Part shown: positions 40,534-49,757 of the stretch, in pieces
Numbering within the stretch: the stretch's first letter is position 1
How the letters are laid out: the number at the start of each line of letters is the position of its first letter
Assembly (NCBI GenBank): GCA_003158175.1
Contig: PMHJ01000014.1
Coordinates: 55,865-119,864, forward strand
Direction of reading: 5' to 3'
Source: Candidatus Cybelea septentrionalis
GTDB lineage: Bacteria; Vulcanimicrobiota; Vulcanimicrobiia; Vulcanimicrobiales; Vulcanimicrobiaceae
DNA: 64,000 nt
Notes under the pieces: model-generated
What the model was told of the DNA's origin: nothing
Seen by the model: only the letters and a program-made list of their open reading frames with translations
The model's database searches: none
Position numbers and translations under genes: made by a program

Positions 40534-43021
40534 CAATATCCTCGCGCAAACCTTTGACCTGCGCCGGTATCTTGGCCGCCTGACGAATTCGGATTGCCGC
40601 CTCCATCGCATCGCGGCGCATGCGTCCATCGACGGCCTGTTGGGCGAGACGGTCGAGGCCCGGCAACAAGCGTACGTCGGAGAGCGATTCGGAAGCGATA
40701 ATCGCGTCGAGCGCTACCATGAAACTCGGATCGCCAAGTCGTTCTTCGAGTTCGTCGACGACGCGCGTGCGGTCCTCTTCAACCAACGCGCCGAGTCGAC
40801 CCAACGCCGTCGTTGCCGCTCGGCGCAGGCCCTCGCCGCGTTCCAGTCGGGATGCATCGACGATTGGCGCCATCGCCCGCGCGTCGGCTAACTCGCCGAG
40901 TCCGAGAACGGCGCCGGCCTCCACCGTTCCGTTCCACGTCGTCTTTTTGACGGCCGCCGCGAGGATGTCGAAGGCTCTCGAGTCGCGCGTCTTCCCCAAA
41001 GCGGCCAGCGCGGCCGAGCGCACGAAATACGAGGCGTGATTCGAGGCGGCCTCGATGAGCGCGGTCGCCGCATCCGGCTCGCGGAAGCCGCCCAACGCCG
41101 CCGCTGCCGCGCGTACGACTTTTGGATGCCGATGCGAGAGTGCCGAAATAAGAATGGCGCGAGCCCATGGCGCGCGCGTCGCCCCGATGGCGTGGGCCGT
41201 TTCTGCGAGCACGCCCCAAAACGGCTCCTGCGCGAATGCCGTTGCGATAGCCTCGCGCGCGACGCGGCCTCCGTCTTTAGCAAGCTCGCGCGCGGCTCGG
41301 ATGCGGGCAATCACGTCCGGATCGGCGGCAAGCGTCGCCGCCGCAAGATCGGCGCCCAAACGATAGCGCACGTCGGCCAAGAGAAACGAGCCCGGATCGA
41401 AACGAACCAGTTTTGGTTCGAAATCGAGCGGCACGGTGATCGTCTCGTGCCGTCGCTCGACGCTCGCCCGCACGCGACGTTCGCCGCTCACCGTGTCCTG
41501 AGCCGGTTGCACCGGCAACGTAGTGCCTTCGGGCGCAAAGCCGATCTCAACATCGAACGCGTAGGCGGGATGCTCGGTATCGACCGTTTGATTCTGATCG
41601 ATCGTCAGCGTGGCAACCCGGCGTGCGGGATCCCACGCGATCGAGACTTCGAGTTGCGGGTGGCCTTCGCGAAAGACCCACTGATTGAAGAATTGCCGCA
41701 TGTTCCGTCCCGTGGCGGCTTCGATCGCGCGAATCAGATCGATCGTCTCAACCGAACGCTGCGCGTTATCCTCGACATACCGCGCGATCGAGCGCCAGAA
41801 CCGCCCGTCGCCCAACTCGCCGCGCAACATATGTAAGACGGTGGCGCCTTTTTGATAAAGGTGGCGATCGAAAATCTCGATCGGATCGCGATAGACGTTG
41901 CAGACGATCGCGCGCCGATACCGATGCGCATCTTCCCGAAGGTACGCAGTCAGACATTCGAAGATATCGTAGAGGTACTCGTCCGAACCGAGATCGGCCT
42001 CGCGCCAGACGGCCTCCATAAATGTCGCAAACCCCTCGTTGAGCCACGCGTGCGCCCAGTCGCGGCAGGTTAAGAGGTCGCCGAACCATTGATGTGCGAG
42101 CTCGTGAGAGACCAAAGGATCGCTCGAAAAATCGAGATGCGCGATCGCATCGTGAAGGGTACGATCGGTCTGCGTCGTCGCTGCGGTATTTTCCATGCCG
42201 CCGAAGATAAAATCGGAGACGGCGATCTGCGAATAGCGAGCGTACGGATACGGCACGCCGATCCGCTCTTCGAAGCGCTCGATCATTTGCGGCGTCTTGC
42301 CGAAGGCCCGTTCCCCGTCGTCTTCGCAGCCGGGAAGCACGTAATAAAAGACCGGGACGCCGTTGCGCCCCGCCTTCCCTTGCGCGACCTCGACGAAGGG
42401 GCCGGCGACCATCGTCATCAGATAGGTGCTGTGAGGCACCTCCTGGTGGTAGCGAAAGATGGTGCGGTCGCCCTCGTCTCTGCGCTCTACGAGCTCGCCG
42501 TTGCCCAGCGCGAACATGCCCTTGGGCACGACGATCGTCGTCGTCGAGCGCTGCTTTTCGGTCGGATAATCGAAGCAGGGAAACCAATAGCGAGCGTATT
42601 GGTCTTGGCTTTGCGTCCAGAGGTGGCCGATTTTTTCGGGATGCTCCGGCGTGGGCTTTATAAAAAACAGCCCGGCTCGGGGTTTTACGGCGCGATAGGT
42701 GACGGCTATTGCCGCGCGCTCGCCCGGCGCAATTCGCGCCGGCAACTCGATATCGAGCTTGCCGTCGCGTGCCTGAAATTTGGAGGCCGGCTCGACCCCG
42801 AGGATTTCGAGATCGACGGCGTCGAGCGTCAAGCGCGAAACCGGCTCGTCGAGCGCGCGAACCGTCAGCGTGCAAACGCCCTCGAGCGACTCGTTTTCGA
42901 AGTCCGGGGTCACGTGCAGATCGATATGTTCGACTGCAACGATCTTATCGGGCCCGTACTGCGGACGCGCGCCGGGTAAGGCGAATGCCTGATGTTCGTC
43001 TCTGTCGTCGCGCAGCACCAA
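40472..43021 (-). CDS. M1 family metallo-aminopeptidase with HEAT-like C-terminus
   Basis: Zn aminopeptidase: exopeptidase motif FGGMENTAAT and Zn site VSHELAHQWFGD followed by WLNEGFATF (HExxH and the second Glu), near residue 305. An N-terminal beta-domain (HIDLHVTPDFENESLEGVCTL) precedes it. The last 260 residues are HEAT-like repeats (VVRAAAAALGGFREPDAA, FVRSAALAALGKTRD) and end in a short coiled coil. 849 residues. TTG 43021 or GTG 43018. Confidence 0.92.
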   Translation of the reverse strand: MVLRDDRDEHQAFALPGARPQYGPDKIVAVEHIDLHVTPDFENESLEGVCTLTVRALDEPVSRLTLDAVDLEILGVEPASKFQARDGKLDIELPARIAPGERAAIAVTYRAVKPRAGLFFIKPTPEHPEKIGHLWTQSQDQYARYWFPCFDYPTEKQRSTTTIVVPKGMFALGNGELVERRDEGDRTIFRYHQEVPHSTYLMTMVAGPFVEVAQGKAGRNGVPVFYYVLPGCEDDGERAFGKTPQMIERFEERIGVPYPYARYSQIAVSDFIFGGMENTAATTQTDRTLHDAIAHLDFSSDPLVSHELAHQWFGDLLTCRDWAHAWLNEGFATFMEAVWREADLGSDEYLYDIFECLTAYLREDAHRYRRAIVCNVYRDPIEIFDRHLYQKGATVLHMLRGELGDGRFWRSIARYVEDNAQRSVETIDLIRAIEAATGRNMRQFFNQWVFREGHPQLEVSIAWDPARRVATLTIDQNQTVDTEHPAYAFDVEIGFAPEGTTLPVQPAQDTVSGERRVRASVERRHETITVPLDFEPKLVRFDPGSFLLADVRYRLGADLAAATLAADPDVIARIRAARELAKDGGRVAREAIATAFAQEPFWGVLAETAHAIGATRAPWARAILISALSHRHPKVVRAAAAALGGFREPDAATALIEAASNHASYFVRSAALAALGKTRDSRAFDILAAAVKKTTWNGTVEAGAVLGLGELADARAMAPIVDASRLERGEGLRRAATTALGRLGALVEEDRTRVVDELEERLGDPSFMVALDAIIASESLSDVRLLPGLDRLAQQAVDGRMRRDAMEAAIRIRQAAKIPAQVKGLREDIDELREDQRRLQEKIEALARA

Positions 43022-43063
43022 GCCCGGCTTACGAGCCGAGCATACGTTTGTCCTGTGCTCTGC

Positions 43064-43816
43064 TCACTCCGCAGCGGTTTGCAGGCCGCCGCCCACTTCA
43101 AGAACCGCGCCGGTGATAAAGTCGCGCTCTGCGGCGACGAAGAAACGGACCGCATCCGCCACGTCTTCGTAACTGCCCGGCCGCCCGCGCGGATTGTTGG
43201 CAGTGCGTTCGAAGGCCTGTTCGCGCGCCAGCGTCTTTTCGCGAATGTCGCCGGGAGATACGACGTTGACGGTTATACGGTTGGACGCCTCTTCGAGCGC
43301 AAGGCAACGCGCAAATGCGACCAGCGCGCTCTTTGCCGATTGATAAAATGAAAAGCCGCGGAAGGGTCGGGTTTGCTCGGAGCCGAGCATGCCGAAGAAT
43401 ACGACTCGGCCGAACTTTGCGTGGCGCATCGCCGGAAGCGTCGCGCGCGCGGCTAGCACCGCGCTTCGTACGTTACCATCGAACGTTTCCGCGTACTCTT
43501 CCAGCGTCAATCGAGCGAAGCGCTTGACGACGAGCGGACCGACGGCGTGCACGAGCGTATCGAAGGGGCCGTGCTGCCGCACGAGCGAGTCGAGGCTTTT
43601 ATCGACGAGCGTTGGATCTTCGAGAAAGTCGATCTTTGCGGCCGAAGCGATCGCGCCGGCGGCTTCGATTGCGGCGAGCGTCGCGTCTGGCAACGTGTCG
43701 CGATACGTGATCGAAACACGGCTAAAGCCGTCGCGCGCCAATGCCGGGGCGATTCCGGCCGCGAGGCCGGCTGCCGCCCCGGTTACGAGTGCTCGACGTC
43801 CTTCGTCCTTCGACAA
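43064..43816 (-). CDS. Short-chain dehydrogenase/reductase
   Basis: SDR fold: RRALVTGAAAGLAAGIAPALA (cofactor motif TGxxxGxxxG), HAVGPL in place of NNAG, catalytic Tyr and Lys in YQSAKSAL, and VVSPGDI. About 250 residues. The start lies inside a repeat copy: TTG 43816 belongs to the repeat and would give MSKDEGRRALVTG; a longer open frame reads the whole repeat and the end of the RND gene. No Shine-Dalgarno fits TTG well. Substrate unknown. M1 gene follows by 42 bases. Confidence 0.85.
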   Translation of the reverse strand: MSKDEGRRALVTGAAAGLAAGIAPALARDGFSRVSITYRDTLPDATLAAIEAAGAIASAAKIDFLEDPTLVDKSLDSLVRQHGPFDTLVHAVGPLVVKRFARLTLEEYAETFDGNVRSAVLAARATLPAMRHAKFGRVVFFGMLGSEQTRPFRGFSFYQSAKSALVAFARCLALEEASNRITVNVVSPGDIREKTLAREQAFERTANNPRGRPGSYEDVADAVRFFVAAERDFITGAVLEVGGGLQTAAE

Positions 43817-43832
43817 GCTCAGGATGACGATG
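43799..43832 (-). repeat. Dispersed repeat copy 4 at the SDR start
   Basis: Minus-strand copy nearly identical to copy 3 (GTCATCCTGAGCTTGTCGAA, GGACGAAGGAC). It lies between the RND stop (43839) and the SDR coding part and contains the only usual SDR start codon. Confidence 0.85.
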
Positions 43833-43838
43833 CCATTG

Positions 43839-46800
43839 TTATGCAGGCGCCCTCTCCAGTGGCTGCGACATCTCGGCTTCAATGGCGCGGCGATCTGCGC
43901 GGCGCTCGAAATAGCCGATCCACGTCTCGTAGATCATGGGTACGAGGAAGAGCGTCAGAATCAGCGAGCTCAAGAGTCCGCCGATGATGACCGTCCCCAT
44001 CGCTTGGCGCCACTCGCCGCCTTCGGCGTAACCGAGCGCGAGCGGCAGCATGCCGAAGATCATGGCTGCGGTCGTCATGATGATCGGCCGGAAGCGCGTG
44101 GCCGAGGCCTGCAGCACGGCATCGTGCACGCGCATGCCGCGTTTTACGAGCGTGTTGGAATAATCTACGAGCAGAATTCCGTTCTTCGCGACGAGTCCGA
44201 AGAGCATGATGACGCCAAGCATCGAGATGATGTTGAGCGATTGGCCTTGCTCGGGCTGCAAGCGCCCCATCAATGCCAACAGGATCAGCGCTCCGATTAT
44301 TGCCAGCGGCACGGAGAACATGACGATCAGCGGCTCGAGGAATGATCCGTAGAGGATCACCATCAAAATGTAGACCAGCATGAACGACGTAATCAAGGCA
44401 ACGCCCATGTTCGCGAAGGTCTCCTCCATGAACTGGGAGTTGCCTTGCGATTTGAGTCCCACGCCTTGGGGAAGAAAGCCCGGCGTTTGCATCCTCTTCT
44501 GTAACGGCCCGACGACCTGACCGAGCGAATAGCCGGGAAGTACGTCGCCGTAGACGTTGACGACGCGCTCGCGATTGAGGCGCTCGATCTTCGTGGGCGC
44601 GGTGGTCCAGCTGAAGCTGGCTACGTCGCCGATGGGAACCAGCGAACCGTCGTTTGCGCGAACCTTCACGAACTTCAACGCGTCTTCCGTCGTGCGGTCG
44701 GCGGCGGGGAACTGCACGCGAACGTCGACCAGGCCGGTGGGCGTGCGTACCTTGGTCGCAACCGCGCCATCCACCGCGATGCGAGCCACTGTCGCGACGT
44801 CCGACGGATTGATTCCGAGGATCTCGCACTTGGCGCGATCGACGTCGACGTTCATTCGTGGCGCGCCATTTTCAGCGCTGGTCTGCACGTTGACGGAACC
44901 CGGTACCGTTCGCAAGAACTGCGCGACCTTTTCGGCTGCGGGATTGATCTCGTCGTCGGGGCCGGTCAAAGAGTAGTAGATCGCCGGTCCGTTGCCGTTA
45001 TCGCCGGCGACGTCAAACTCGGCGCCCGGTACCAAATACCCGAGCTTGCGAATTAATTTGATGGCGTTGTTCGTATCCTTGATGCGGCCGTCTTGCATCT
45101 GCGCGCTGAGCTGAGCGTAGTTGCCGCCCGTCACGCTGCTCCAGCCGGCGGGCTTGCGGCCGGTCGTGGCGCTCACCGATTTGATGCCGTCGATCTTGAG
45201 GATCGCATCCTCTAAGCGAGATACGTAGCCGTTGGTAACGGCAATCGGCGTCCCGGGCGGATAGGAGACCGTCATGCTCACTTCGCCGGTCTGCTGAGCC
45301 GGCATGAAGTCAAAGCTCACGGCTCCCAGCGGCAGCATTAGGAGCGCCAGCACGACCGGGATCGCAAACGTGACCACCGTCGTGGATTTCGTCGTGCCGA
45401 TCGAACGGAGGAAACGCAAGGGTCCGATGCGTTCGACCCGGCGCGAAGCGCGCGGCCTGCGCAAGAGCATCCCGGCGCCGTGGGCGAGCGCACAGACAAC
45501 CAGCAAGAGAGCGTCGACAGCCACGGTAACCATGCCGCCGCCTGCGATCAGTGTGATCGAGTTGAGGAGGAGCGCGAGGCAGACGAAGACGACGAAGGCA
45601 CCGTGCCGGAGCGCGAACGGTAAGAACTTCGAGCGATAGAGTTGCAGTATCGATTCGTAGCGGTGGACGAAGGCGTTGAGCAGCAACAGCGCACCGACGA
45701 AGATGCCGAGCGCGTTGAGCAGGAACCATCCCGTCATCGTTCCGATTGCGAACATCGCCGCCGCCACCAGCAGCAGCCCGATGTCGACGCGCCGGTCGTC
45801 GAGCAGTCGTAACCAGGCCGGGGGCGCTCCGGAGCGGGTGAGAACGCTCCACTTTGCCGCCAGCAACGGCGTCAGCGTAAAGGAGACGAAGAGCGAGAAG
45901 AGCGTCGCGGTCACGACGACTGCGCCATACTCGCGCAAGTACGCACCGACGATTCCGGACATGAACGCGATCGGAAGAAAGACGACGACGTCGACCATCG
46001 TGATCGCGATGGCTGCACCGCCGATTTCGGTTCGACCGGTGATAGCTGCGCTCATCGGATCGAGCCCCATATCTCGATGACGCGTGATATTCTCAAGAAC
46101 GACGATCGAGTCGTCCACGAGGATGCCGATGATCAGTGCCAGACCCATCATCGACATCGAGTCGATATGGAATCCAAAGAGCCGCATCACGATGAAGGTC
46201 GCGAGAATCGAAGTGGGAATCGCCAGGAATACGACGACGGCATTGCGCCAAGCGTGGAGAAAGAGCAGCATGACGATCGCCGTTAAGACGATGCCCTCAA
46301 TCAGCGACTGCCCGACGCCCACGAGCATCTTCTGCGTGTAGTCCGCCGGCGCGTCGATCTCGTGGAACTGGAGCTGCGGGAATTGCGCTTGAATTTTCGT
46401 CAGCTCGGCTCGTAAGGATGCCGTCGCTTTGATCTGGTCAGCATCCAGCGTCGGGTTGATCTCCATGTAGACGCGCGGGTGGGCGTTGTACGAGGAGATC
46501 GTCCGCATCGCGATGTGGCTGTCGTAGGCGTTGGCGACGTCGCCGATCTTCAACGACTTGACGGGGTATTGCAGCACGGTGATCGGCGAGAGCGGAATGC
46601 CCAGCAAATCGTCCGCCTTTTCGACGTAATCGTGGATCGCGACGCTGCCCTCTCGCGTCGGCTGCGTCATGATGCCGCCCGGCACGTTGAGGTTGTTAAT
46701 CGCGACGGCGTTGAAGATATCTTCGAGCGTGGCGCTGGTGCCGTCGAGCTTGACCGGATCGGGTTCGACGTGGAACTCGCGAGTGGCAGAACCGTAGACG

Positions 46801-47327
46801 TCAACCGACTGAACGTTGGGTATCTGCTCGATCAACGGGGTGATCTCGCTATTGATGAGATCAGCGATCTGCGGCTGAGACAGGCTCGTCGAGCTGACGG
46901 CCACGTCCAACAGCGGCGGCTCGGCCTGTCCCGCCTTCGTCACGACGGGCGGATCGAGGTCGGTGGGCATATAGACCCGCGCGATATCCACGCGCCGCTG
47001 CACGTCTACTGCAGCCAGATTGAGATCGGTGCCCATCTTGAACCGCACGACGACGATCGCCGTACCTTCTTGCGCGTTCGCCGTGAGCTCGTCAAGATGG
47101 TCGATGCCGGACATCTGATCTTCGATCGGCTTGATGACCATGCGCTCCATGTCTTGGGGCGAGGCTCCCGGATAGCTGGCATAGACCGCGATGACGGGGA
47201 AGTCGGTGTTGGGCGGACTCGAGCTGCGCCCGAGCTGAACGAACGAGATGATGCCAAAAATGACCAACGCGCCAAAGATCGCGATGGTAATCGTCGGACG
47301 GGAAAGCGCGAAACGCGTCAGCCACAT
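43839..47327 (-). CDS. RND-family efflux transporter with extra central membrane helices
   Basis: AcrB/HAE1-type proton-driven pump: TM1 start FALSRPTITIAIFGALVIFG, RSSSPPNTDFPVIAVYASYPGASPQDME, proton-relay Asp pair in GLALIIGILVDDSIVVLENI, and a second half with SFMLVYILMVILYGSF and MLFGLVAKNGILLVDYSN. 1162 residues, about 120 longer than usual. The extra length lies between TM6 and TM7 (about residues 495-640) and holds about four added hydrophobic segments (LLLVAAAMFAIGTMTGWFLL, ALGIFVGALLLLNAF, GAFVVFVCLALLLNSITL, ALLLVVCALAHGAGMLL). No adaptor (MFP) or TolC gene is adjacent. Confidence 0.92.
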   Translation of the reverse strand: MWLTRFALSRPTITIAIFGALVIFGIISFVQLGRSSSPPNTDFPVIAVYASYPGASPQDMERMVIKPIEDQMSGIDHLDELTANAQEGTAIVVVRFKMGTDLNLAAVDVQRRVDIARVYMPTDLDPPVVTKAGQAEPPLLDVAVSSTSLSQPQIADLINSEITPLIEQIPNVQSVDVYGSATREFHVEPDPVKLDGTSATLEDIFNAVAINNLNVPGGIMTQPTREGSVAIHDYVEKADDLLGIPLSPITVLQYPVKSLKIGDVANAYDSHIAMRTISSYNAHPRVYMEINPTLDADQIKATASLRAELTKIQAQFPQLQFHEIDAPADYTQKMLVGVGQSLIEGIVLTAIVMLLFLHAWRNAVVVFLAIPTSILATFIVMRLFGFHIDSMSMMGLALIIGILVDDSIVVLENITRHRDMGLDPMSAAITGRTEIGGAAIAITMVDVVVFLPIAFMSGIVGAYLREYGAVVVTATLFSLFVSFTLTPLLAAKWSVLTRSGAPPAWLRLLDDRRVDIGLLLVAAAMFAIGTMTGWFLLNALGIFVGALLLLNAFVHRYESILQLYRSKFLPFALRHGAFVVFVCLALLLNSITLIAGGGMVTVAVDALLLVVCALAHGAGMLLRRPRASRRVERIGPLRFLRSIGTTKSTTVVTFAIPVVLALLMLPLGAVSFDFMPAQQTGEVSMTVSYPPGTPIAVTNGYVSRLEDAILKIDGIKSVSATTGRKPAGWSSVTGGNYAQLSAQMQDGRIKDTNNAIKLIRKLGYLVPGAEFDVAGDNGNGPAIYYSLTGPDDEINPAAEKVAQFLRTVPGSVNVQTSAENGAPRMNVDVDRAKCEILGINPSDVATVARIAVDGAVATKVRTPTGLVDVRVQFPAADRTTEDALKFVKVRANDGSLVPIGDVASFSWTTAPTKIERLNRERVVNVYGDVLPGYSLGQVVGPLQKRMQTPGFLPQGVGLKSQGNSQFMEETFANMGVALITSFMLVYILMVILYGSFLEPLIVMFSVPLAIIGALILLALMGRLQPEQGQSLNIISMLGVIMLFGLVAKNGILLVDYSNTLVKRGMRVHDAVLQASATRFRPIIMTTAAMIFGMLPLALGYAEGGEWRQAMGTVIIGGLLSSLILTLFLVPMIYETWIGYFERRADRRAIEAEMSQPLERAPA

Positions 47328-47571
47328 GATGCGAAATCCATTGCTATCTAACTCTACGCCAAGAGCCCGCCCTCTGTTTCAGGCCCTGGTAGACTTGGCG
47401 CGTCTTTTCGTCGGACGGGCACGAGGTTGCCTTTTCCGGGCATAGCGCCCGCCGCCGCGAATCTCTTAATAGCGGCCTTCCGCTCTGCCGCCGTTTGTCA
47501 CGTTTTCCCGCGGTGTTCCGTCAACGCAATGAGGAAGATACCAACCGTAACGGAACGGAGGGGAGAAACCG
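47328..47571. other. Divergent intergenic region, no gene seen
   Basis: Separates the RND pump (minus) and VOC gene (plus); presumably holds both promoters. I see no clear -35/-10 pair or operator, and no credible open frame. Confidence 0.3.
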
Positions 47572-47964
47572 ATGAGAATCAAGTTGACGAGCGTGTACGT
47601 GAACGATCAAGAAAAGGCCCTACGCTTCTACACCGAGGCGATGGGTTTTACCAAGAAGGCCGATTTCAGCAATGGGCCGTTCCGGTGGCTTACCGTGGTC
47701 TCGCCTGAGGATCCGGATGGGACCGAGCTTCAGCTCGCTCTCAACGACAACCCGGCGGCCAAGGCCTACCAGGAGGCCAGGTTTGCGCAGGAGCAGCCGG
47801 CCGTCATGTTCTTCACCGAGGACGTCAAAGGCGACTACGAGCGCATCAAGAGCCGCGGGGCCGAGTTCACGATGCCGCCCACCGAGGTGACCGGCTCGAC
47901 CATCGCCATACTGAACGACACCTGCGGCAACCTCATCCAGATCACGCAGCTGGCACGCTGGTAG
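47572..47964 (+). CDS. VOC/glyoxalase-superfamily protein
   Basis: A single vicinal oxygen chelate domain of 130 residues: IKLTSVYVNDQEKALRFYTEAMGF, WLTVVSPEDPDGTELQLAL, VMFFTEDVKGDYERIKSRG, and TIAILNDTCGNLIQITQ. Metal ligand positions (His/Glu) are only partly kept, so it may be a binding protein. ATG 47572 follows GGAGGGGAGA. Widespread family close to bleomycin-resistance/glyoxalase proteins; substrate unknown. Confidence 0.9.
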   Translation: MRIKLTSVYVNDQEKALRFYTEAMGFTKKADFSNGPFRWLTVVSPEDPDGTELQLALNDNPAAKAYQEARFAQEQPAVMFFTEDVKGDYERIKSRGAEFTMPPTEVTGSTIAILNDTCGNLIQITQLARW

Positions 47965-48092
47965 GCCGAGCCGGCACGCCCAGACTGGCCCCAATATCGG
48001 CGGTACCCCCACTTAACGGGGATGCCTGCAGACTGAGAGTAGCCGTCGGCACGAGTACCAGCGCCGGTAAGAGCTTGTCCATATAGCCTTCA

Positions 48093-48136
48093 ATTTTTTG
48101 TCCAGAACAAAAAATGACTTTAGTCACCTTTCTGGA
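48093..48136 (+). promoter_or_regulatory. Two competing hairpins, riboswitch- or attenuator-like
   Basis: ATTTTTTGT (48093-48101) pairs with ACAAAAAAT (48107-48115) around CCAGA. Alternatively TCCAGA (48101-48106) pairs with TCTGGA (48131-48136), enclosing the small stem TGAC-TTTA-GTCA. The two folds use the same bases and exclude each other. The element sits between the VOC gene and a small ORF at 48211. It may be only a weak bidirectional terminator. Confidence 0.35.
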
Positions 48137-48210
48137 ATCAGAGAGCTGGCTCACCGGCGCGTCCTTGACTGGCCGTCGCCGGGAGCCCTCGAAAAGTTGA
48201 GGAGGAAGAT

Positions 48211-48330
48211 ATGGGTGGAGGTTTTGGGCAGCAGACGGGCTGGATTCAGCTAGGCGACCTGGCGATCGCCTTCGTGTTTCCGGTTCGCGTCGTACCGACC
48301 GAGGAATCTGAATCAAAACAAGCGGCATAG
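48211..48330 (+). CDS. Small protein of 39 residues, unknown
   Basis: ATG 48211 has an excellent Shine-Dalgarno (GAGGAGGAAG, 2 to 11 bases upstream) and a stop at 48328-48330. The peptide starts MGGGFGQQTGWIQLGDLAIA and continues with a hydrophobic FVFPVRVV and a charged tail (TEESESK). It could be a membrane-associated small protein. No relative is known to me; the evidence is the ribosome site plus the hydrophobic-then-charged pattern. Confidence 0.5.
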   Translation: MGGGFGQQTGWIQLGDLAIAFVFPVRVVPTEESESKQAA

Positions 48331-48335
48331 TCGCG

Positions 48336-48662
48336 TTGGTGGAGTCGCGTGCCTTTTCAGCGACGTTCCTTGTAGAGCATCCCGTCTTCGGAGAGGTTAC
48401 GTTCGTTTTCGACGATCAGCATGCCGGCGGATTCGCTGCAACCGATGGTTTCGTTTTCTTCGGCGTGGAGTATCCGAGGTTTGCTTTTGGATTCCAGCGC
48501 GACGGGAGTGCCTTCGTCTCATGCAAGCTCAACAGCTTCATGAGCCAAATGTTCAACGACCGTCTGCTAACGATATCCGAGGTAACGCCACGCGCTTTCA
48601 GCTCATTCGTGCTCTCGAAGGCAAAGGAACTCGCTAGGAACTTAAAAGGAGACCTCGGCTAG
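48336..48662 (+). CDS. Hypothetical protein
   Basis: 108 residues from TTG 48336 (or GTG 48339), 5 bases after the small ORF. Composition is Phe-rich with alternating hydrophobic strands (FLVEHPVFGEVTFVFDDQ, DGFVFFGVEYPRFAFGF) and a helical end (FSSFVLSKAKELARNLK), a plausible single globular domain. No Shine-Dalgarno is clear, so it would depend on coupling to the small ORF. No family recognised. Confidence 0.45.
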   Translation: MVESRAFSATFLVEHPVFGEVTFVFDDQHAGGFAATDGFVFFGVEYPRFAFGFQRDGSAFVSCKLNSFMSQMFNDRLLTISEVTPRAFSSFVLSKAKELARNLKGDLG

Positions 48663-48781
48663 GGGAGCCGCCGAAGGATTTAGCTTCCAGCTCGGGGCAC
48701 GGGTTCTCTACGCTTCGTACCGAGCAAAACCTACAGTCTTCATGCCGATAGAGACGCGACTTATCTCCTGGAGTAATAACT

Positions 48782-49087
48782 ATGCGCATGCTAATGCATA
48801 TTAAGCTGCCATTTGAGCCGTTCAACAGCGCCGTTCGGGATGGAAGCGCAGGGCCGAAAATGCAGAGGATTCTTGAGGCGATCAAACCCGAAGCGTCCTA
48901 CTTTTCCGAGCAGGACGGCCAACGTGGCGGTACGCTCGTCGTAAACCTCAACGAACCGGCGGATGTCCCGCGGTTGGCCGAACCGTGGTTTCTCACGTTC
49001 AACGCCGAAGTGCAGTTTCGGGTCGCAATGACGCCGGAAGATCTCGGGCGCGCCAATCTGGAAGAGCTCGGAAAGACCTGGAAGTAG
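48782..49087 (+). CDS. Small conserved hypothetical protein (DUF3303-like)
   Basis: 101 residues: MRMLMHIKLPFEPFNSAVRD, then GPKMQRILEAIKPEASYFSE and GGTLVVNLNEPADVPRLAEPWF, an alpha-beta ferredoxin-like pattern seen in short proteins that accompany stress or signalling genes. ATG 48782 with GGAG about 9 bases upstream. Assignment to DUF3303 is tentative. It converges with the GNAT gene, 3 bases apart. Confidence 0.75.
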   Translation: MRMLMHIKLPFEPFNSAVRDGSAGPKMQRILEAIKPEASYFSEQDGQRGGTLVVNLNEPADVPRLAEPWFLTFNAEVQFRVAMTPEDLGRANLEELGKTWK

Positions 49088-49090
49088 ACG

Positions 49091-49585
49091 TTAGGTGGTA
49101 GCCCCGAATGCCTCGTCGTAGCGCACGCTCCCTGTGGGCGGTTCGGCACCAAACGAGATCGCCTGGAAGTATTCCGCTGAAGCGCCGGGCAGAAATAGCC
49201 CAGGATGGGCCTCGAATCCGAAGCGGCCGTAAAAGCCACGGTCGCCAAGCACGACGCAACCGGCGGCACCAATGCGTTTCAACTCGGCAAGCGCGGAGTT
49301 GACCAGCATCGAGCCGATGCCCTCGCGCTGGCGGCTCGGCAGTGCCGAGACTGGGCCGAGCCCATACCACCTCGCTACGCCGGAGGAAATGGTAACCGGC
49401 GAGAGGGCGACGTGGCCGAGAACAGCACCGCACTCAACTGCCACCAAGGAGATCGTCAACCGATCACAACGCCGCAACGTATCGATAATCAATTGCTCGG
49501 TATGGTCCGAGTGCGGGTGATCTCGGAAGGCCGCTTCGGTAAGGCGACCGATCGCATCGATGTCGGTTGCCCGTTCCTTGCGCAC
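49091..49585 (-). CDS. GNAT acetyltransferase (YhbS-like)
   Basis: Acetyl-CoA-dependent N-acetyltransferase fold: RKERATDIDAIGRLTEAAF, GHVALSPVTI, the CoA loop LPSRQREGIGSMLV, and the C-terminal CVVLGDRGFYGRFGFEAH typical of YhbS. GTG 49585 (AGGGG 7 bases upstream) or TTG 49603 are both possible. About 164 residues. Acceptor substrate unknown. Confidence 0.85.
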   Translation of the reverse strand: MRKERATDIDAIGRLTEAAFRDHPHSDHTEQLIIDTLRRCDRLTISLVAVECGAVLGHVALSPVTISSGVARWYGLGPVSALPSRQREGIGSMLVNSALAELKRIGAAGCVVLGDRGFYGRFGFEAHPGLFLPGASAEYFQAISFGAEPPTGSVRYDEAFGATT

Positions 49586-49757
49586 GGTTATGCCCCTATT
49601 CAAAACGTAAATGCTCCTGCGCCGCTGTTCGCACCGTTGTACTCGTGAGCGATGCGCTTCCGCTCGAAATGGACCCGTCTAGCTTCAGACTTTTTTCATT
49701 AACCCACCCTAGACTCTGTCGCATTGCCCCTCTCGAAGCCCACAAGGAGAATCGCCT

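Noticed and set aside
41766..42875. Minus-strand open frame of 369 residues inside the M1 gene
   Set aside because: Arg-rich shifted-frame shadow of the aminopeptidase, without a ribosome site.
47942..48328. Minus-strand open frame with a VTKVIFCSGQ segment resembling the end of 2-oxoglutarate dehydrogenase
   Set aside because: The likeness is a single short motif; the rest is low-complexity and covers the hairpins and the small plus-strand ORF.
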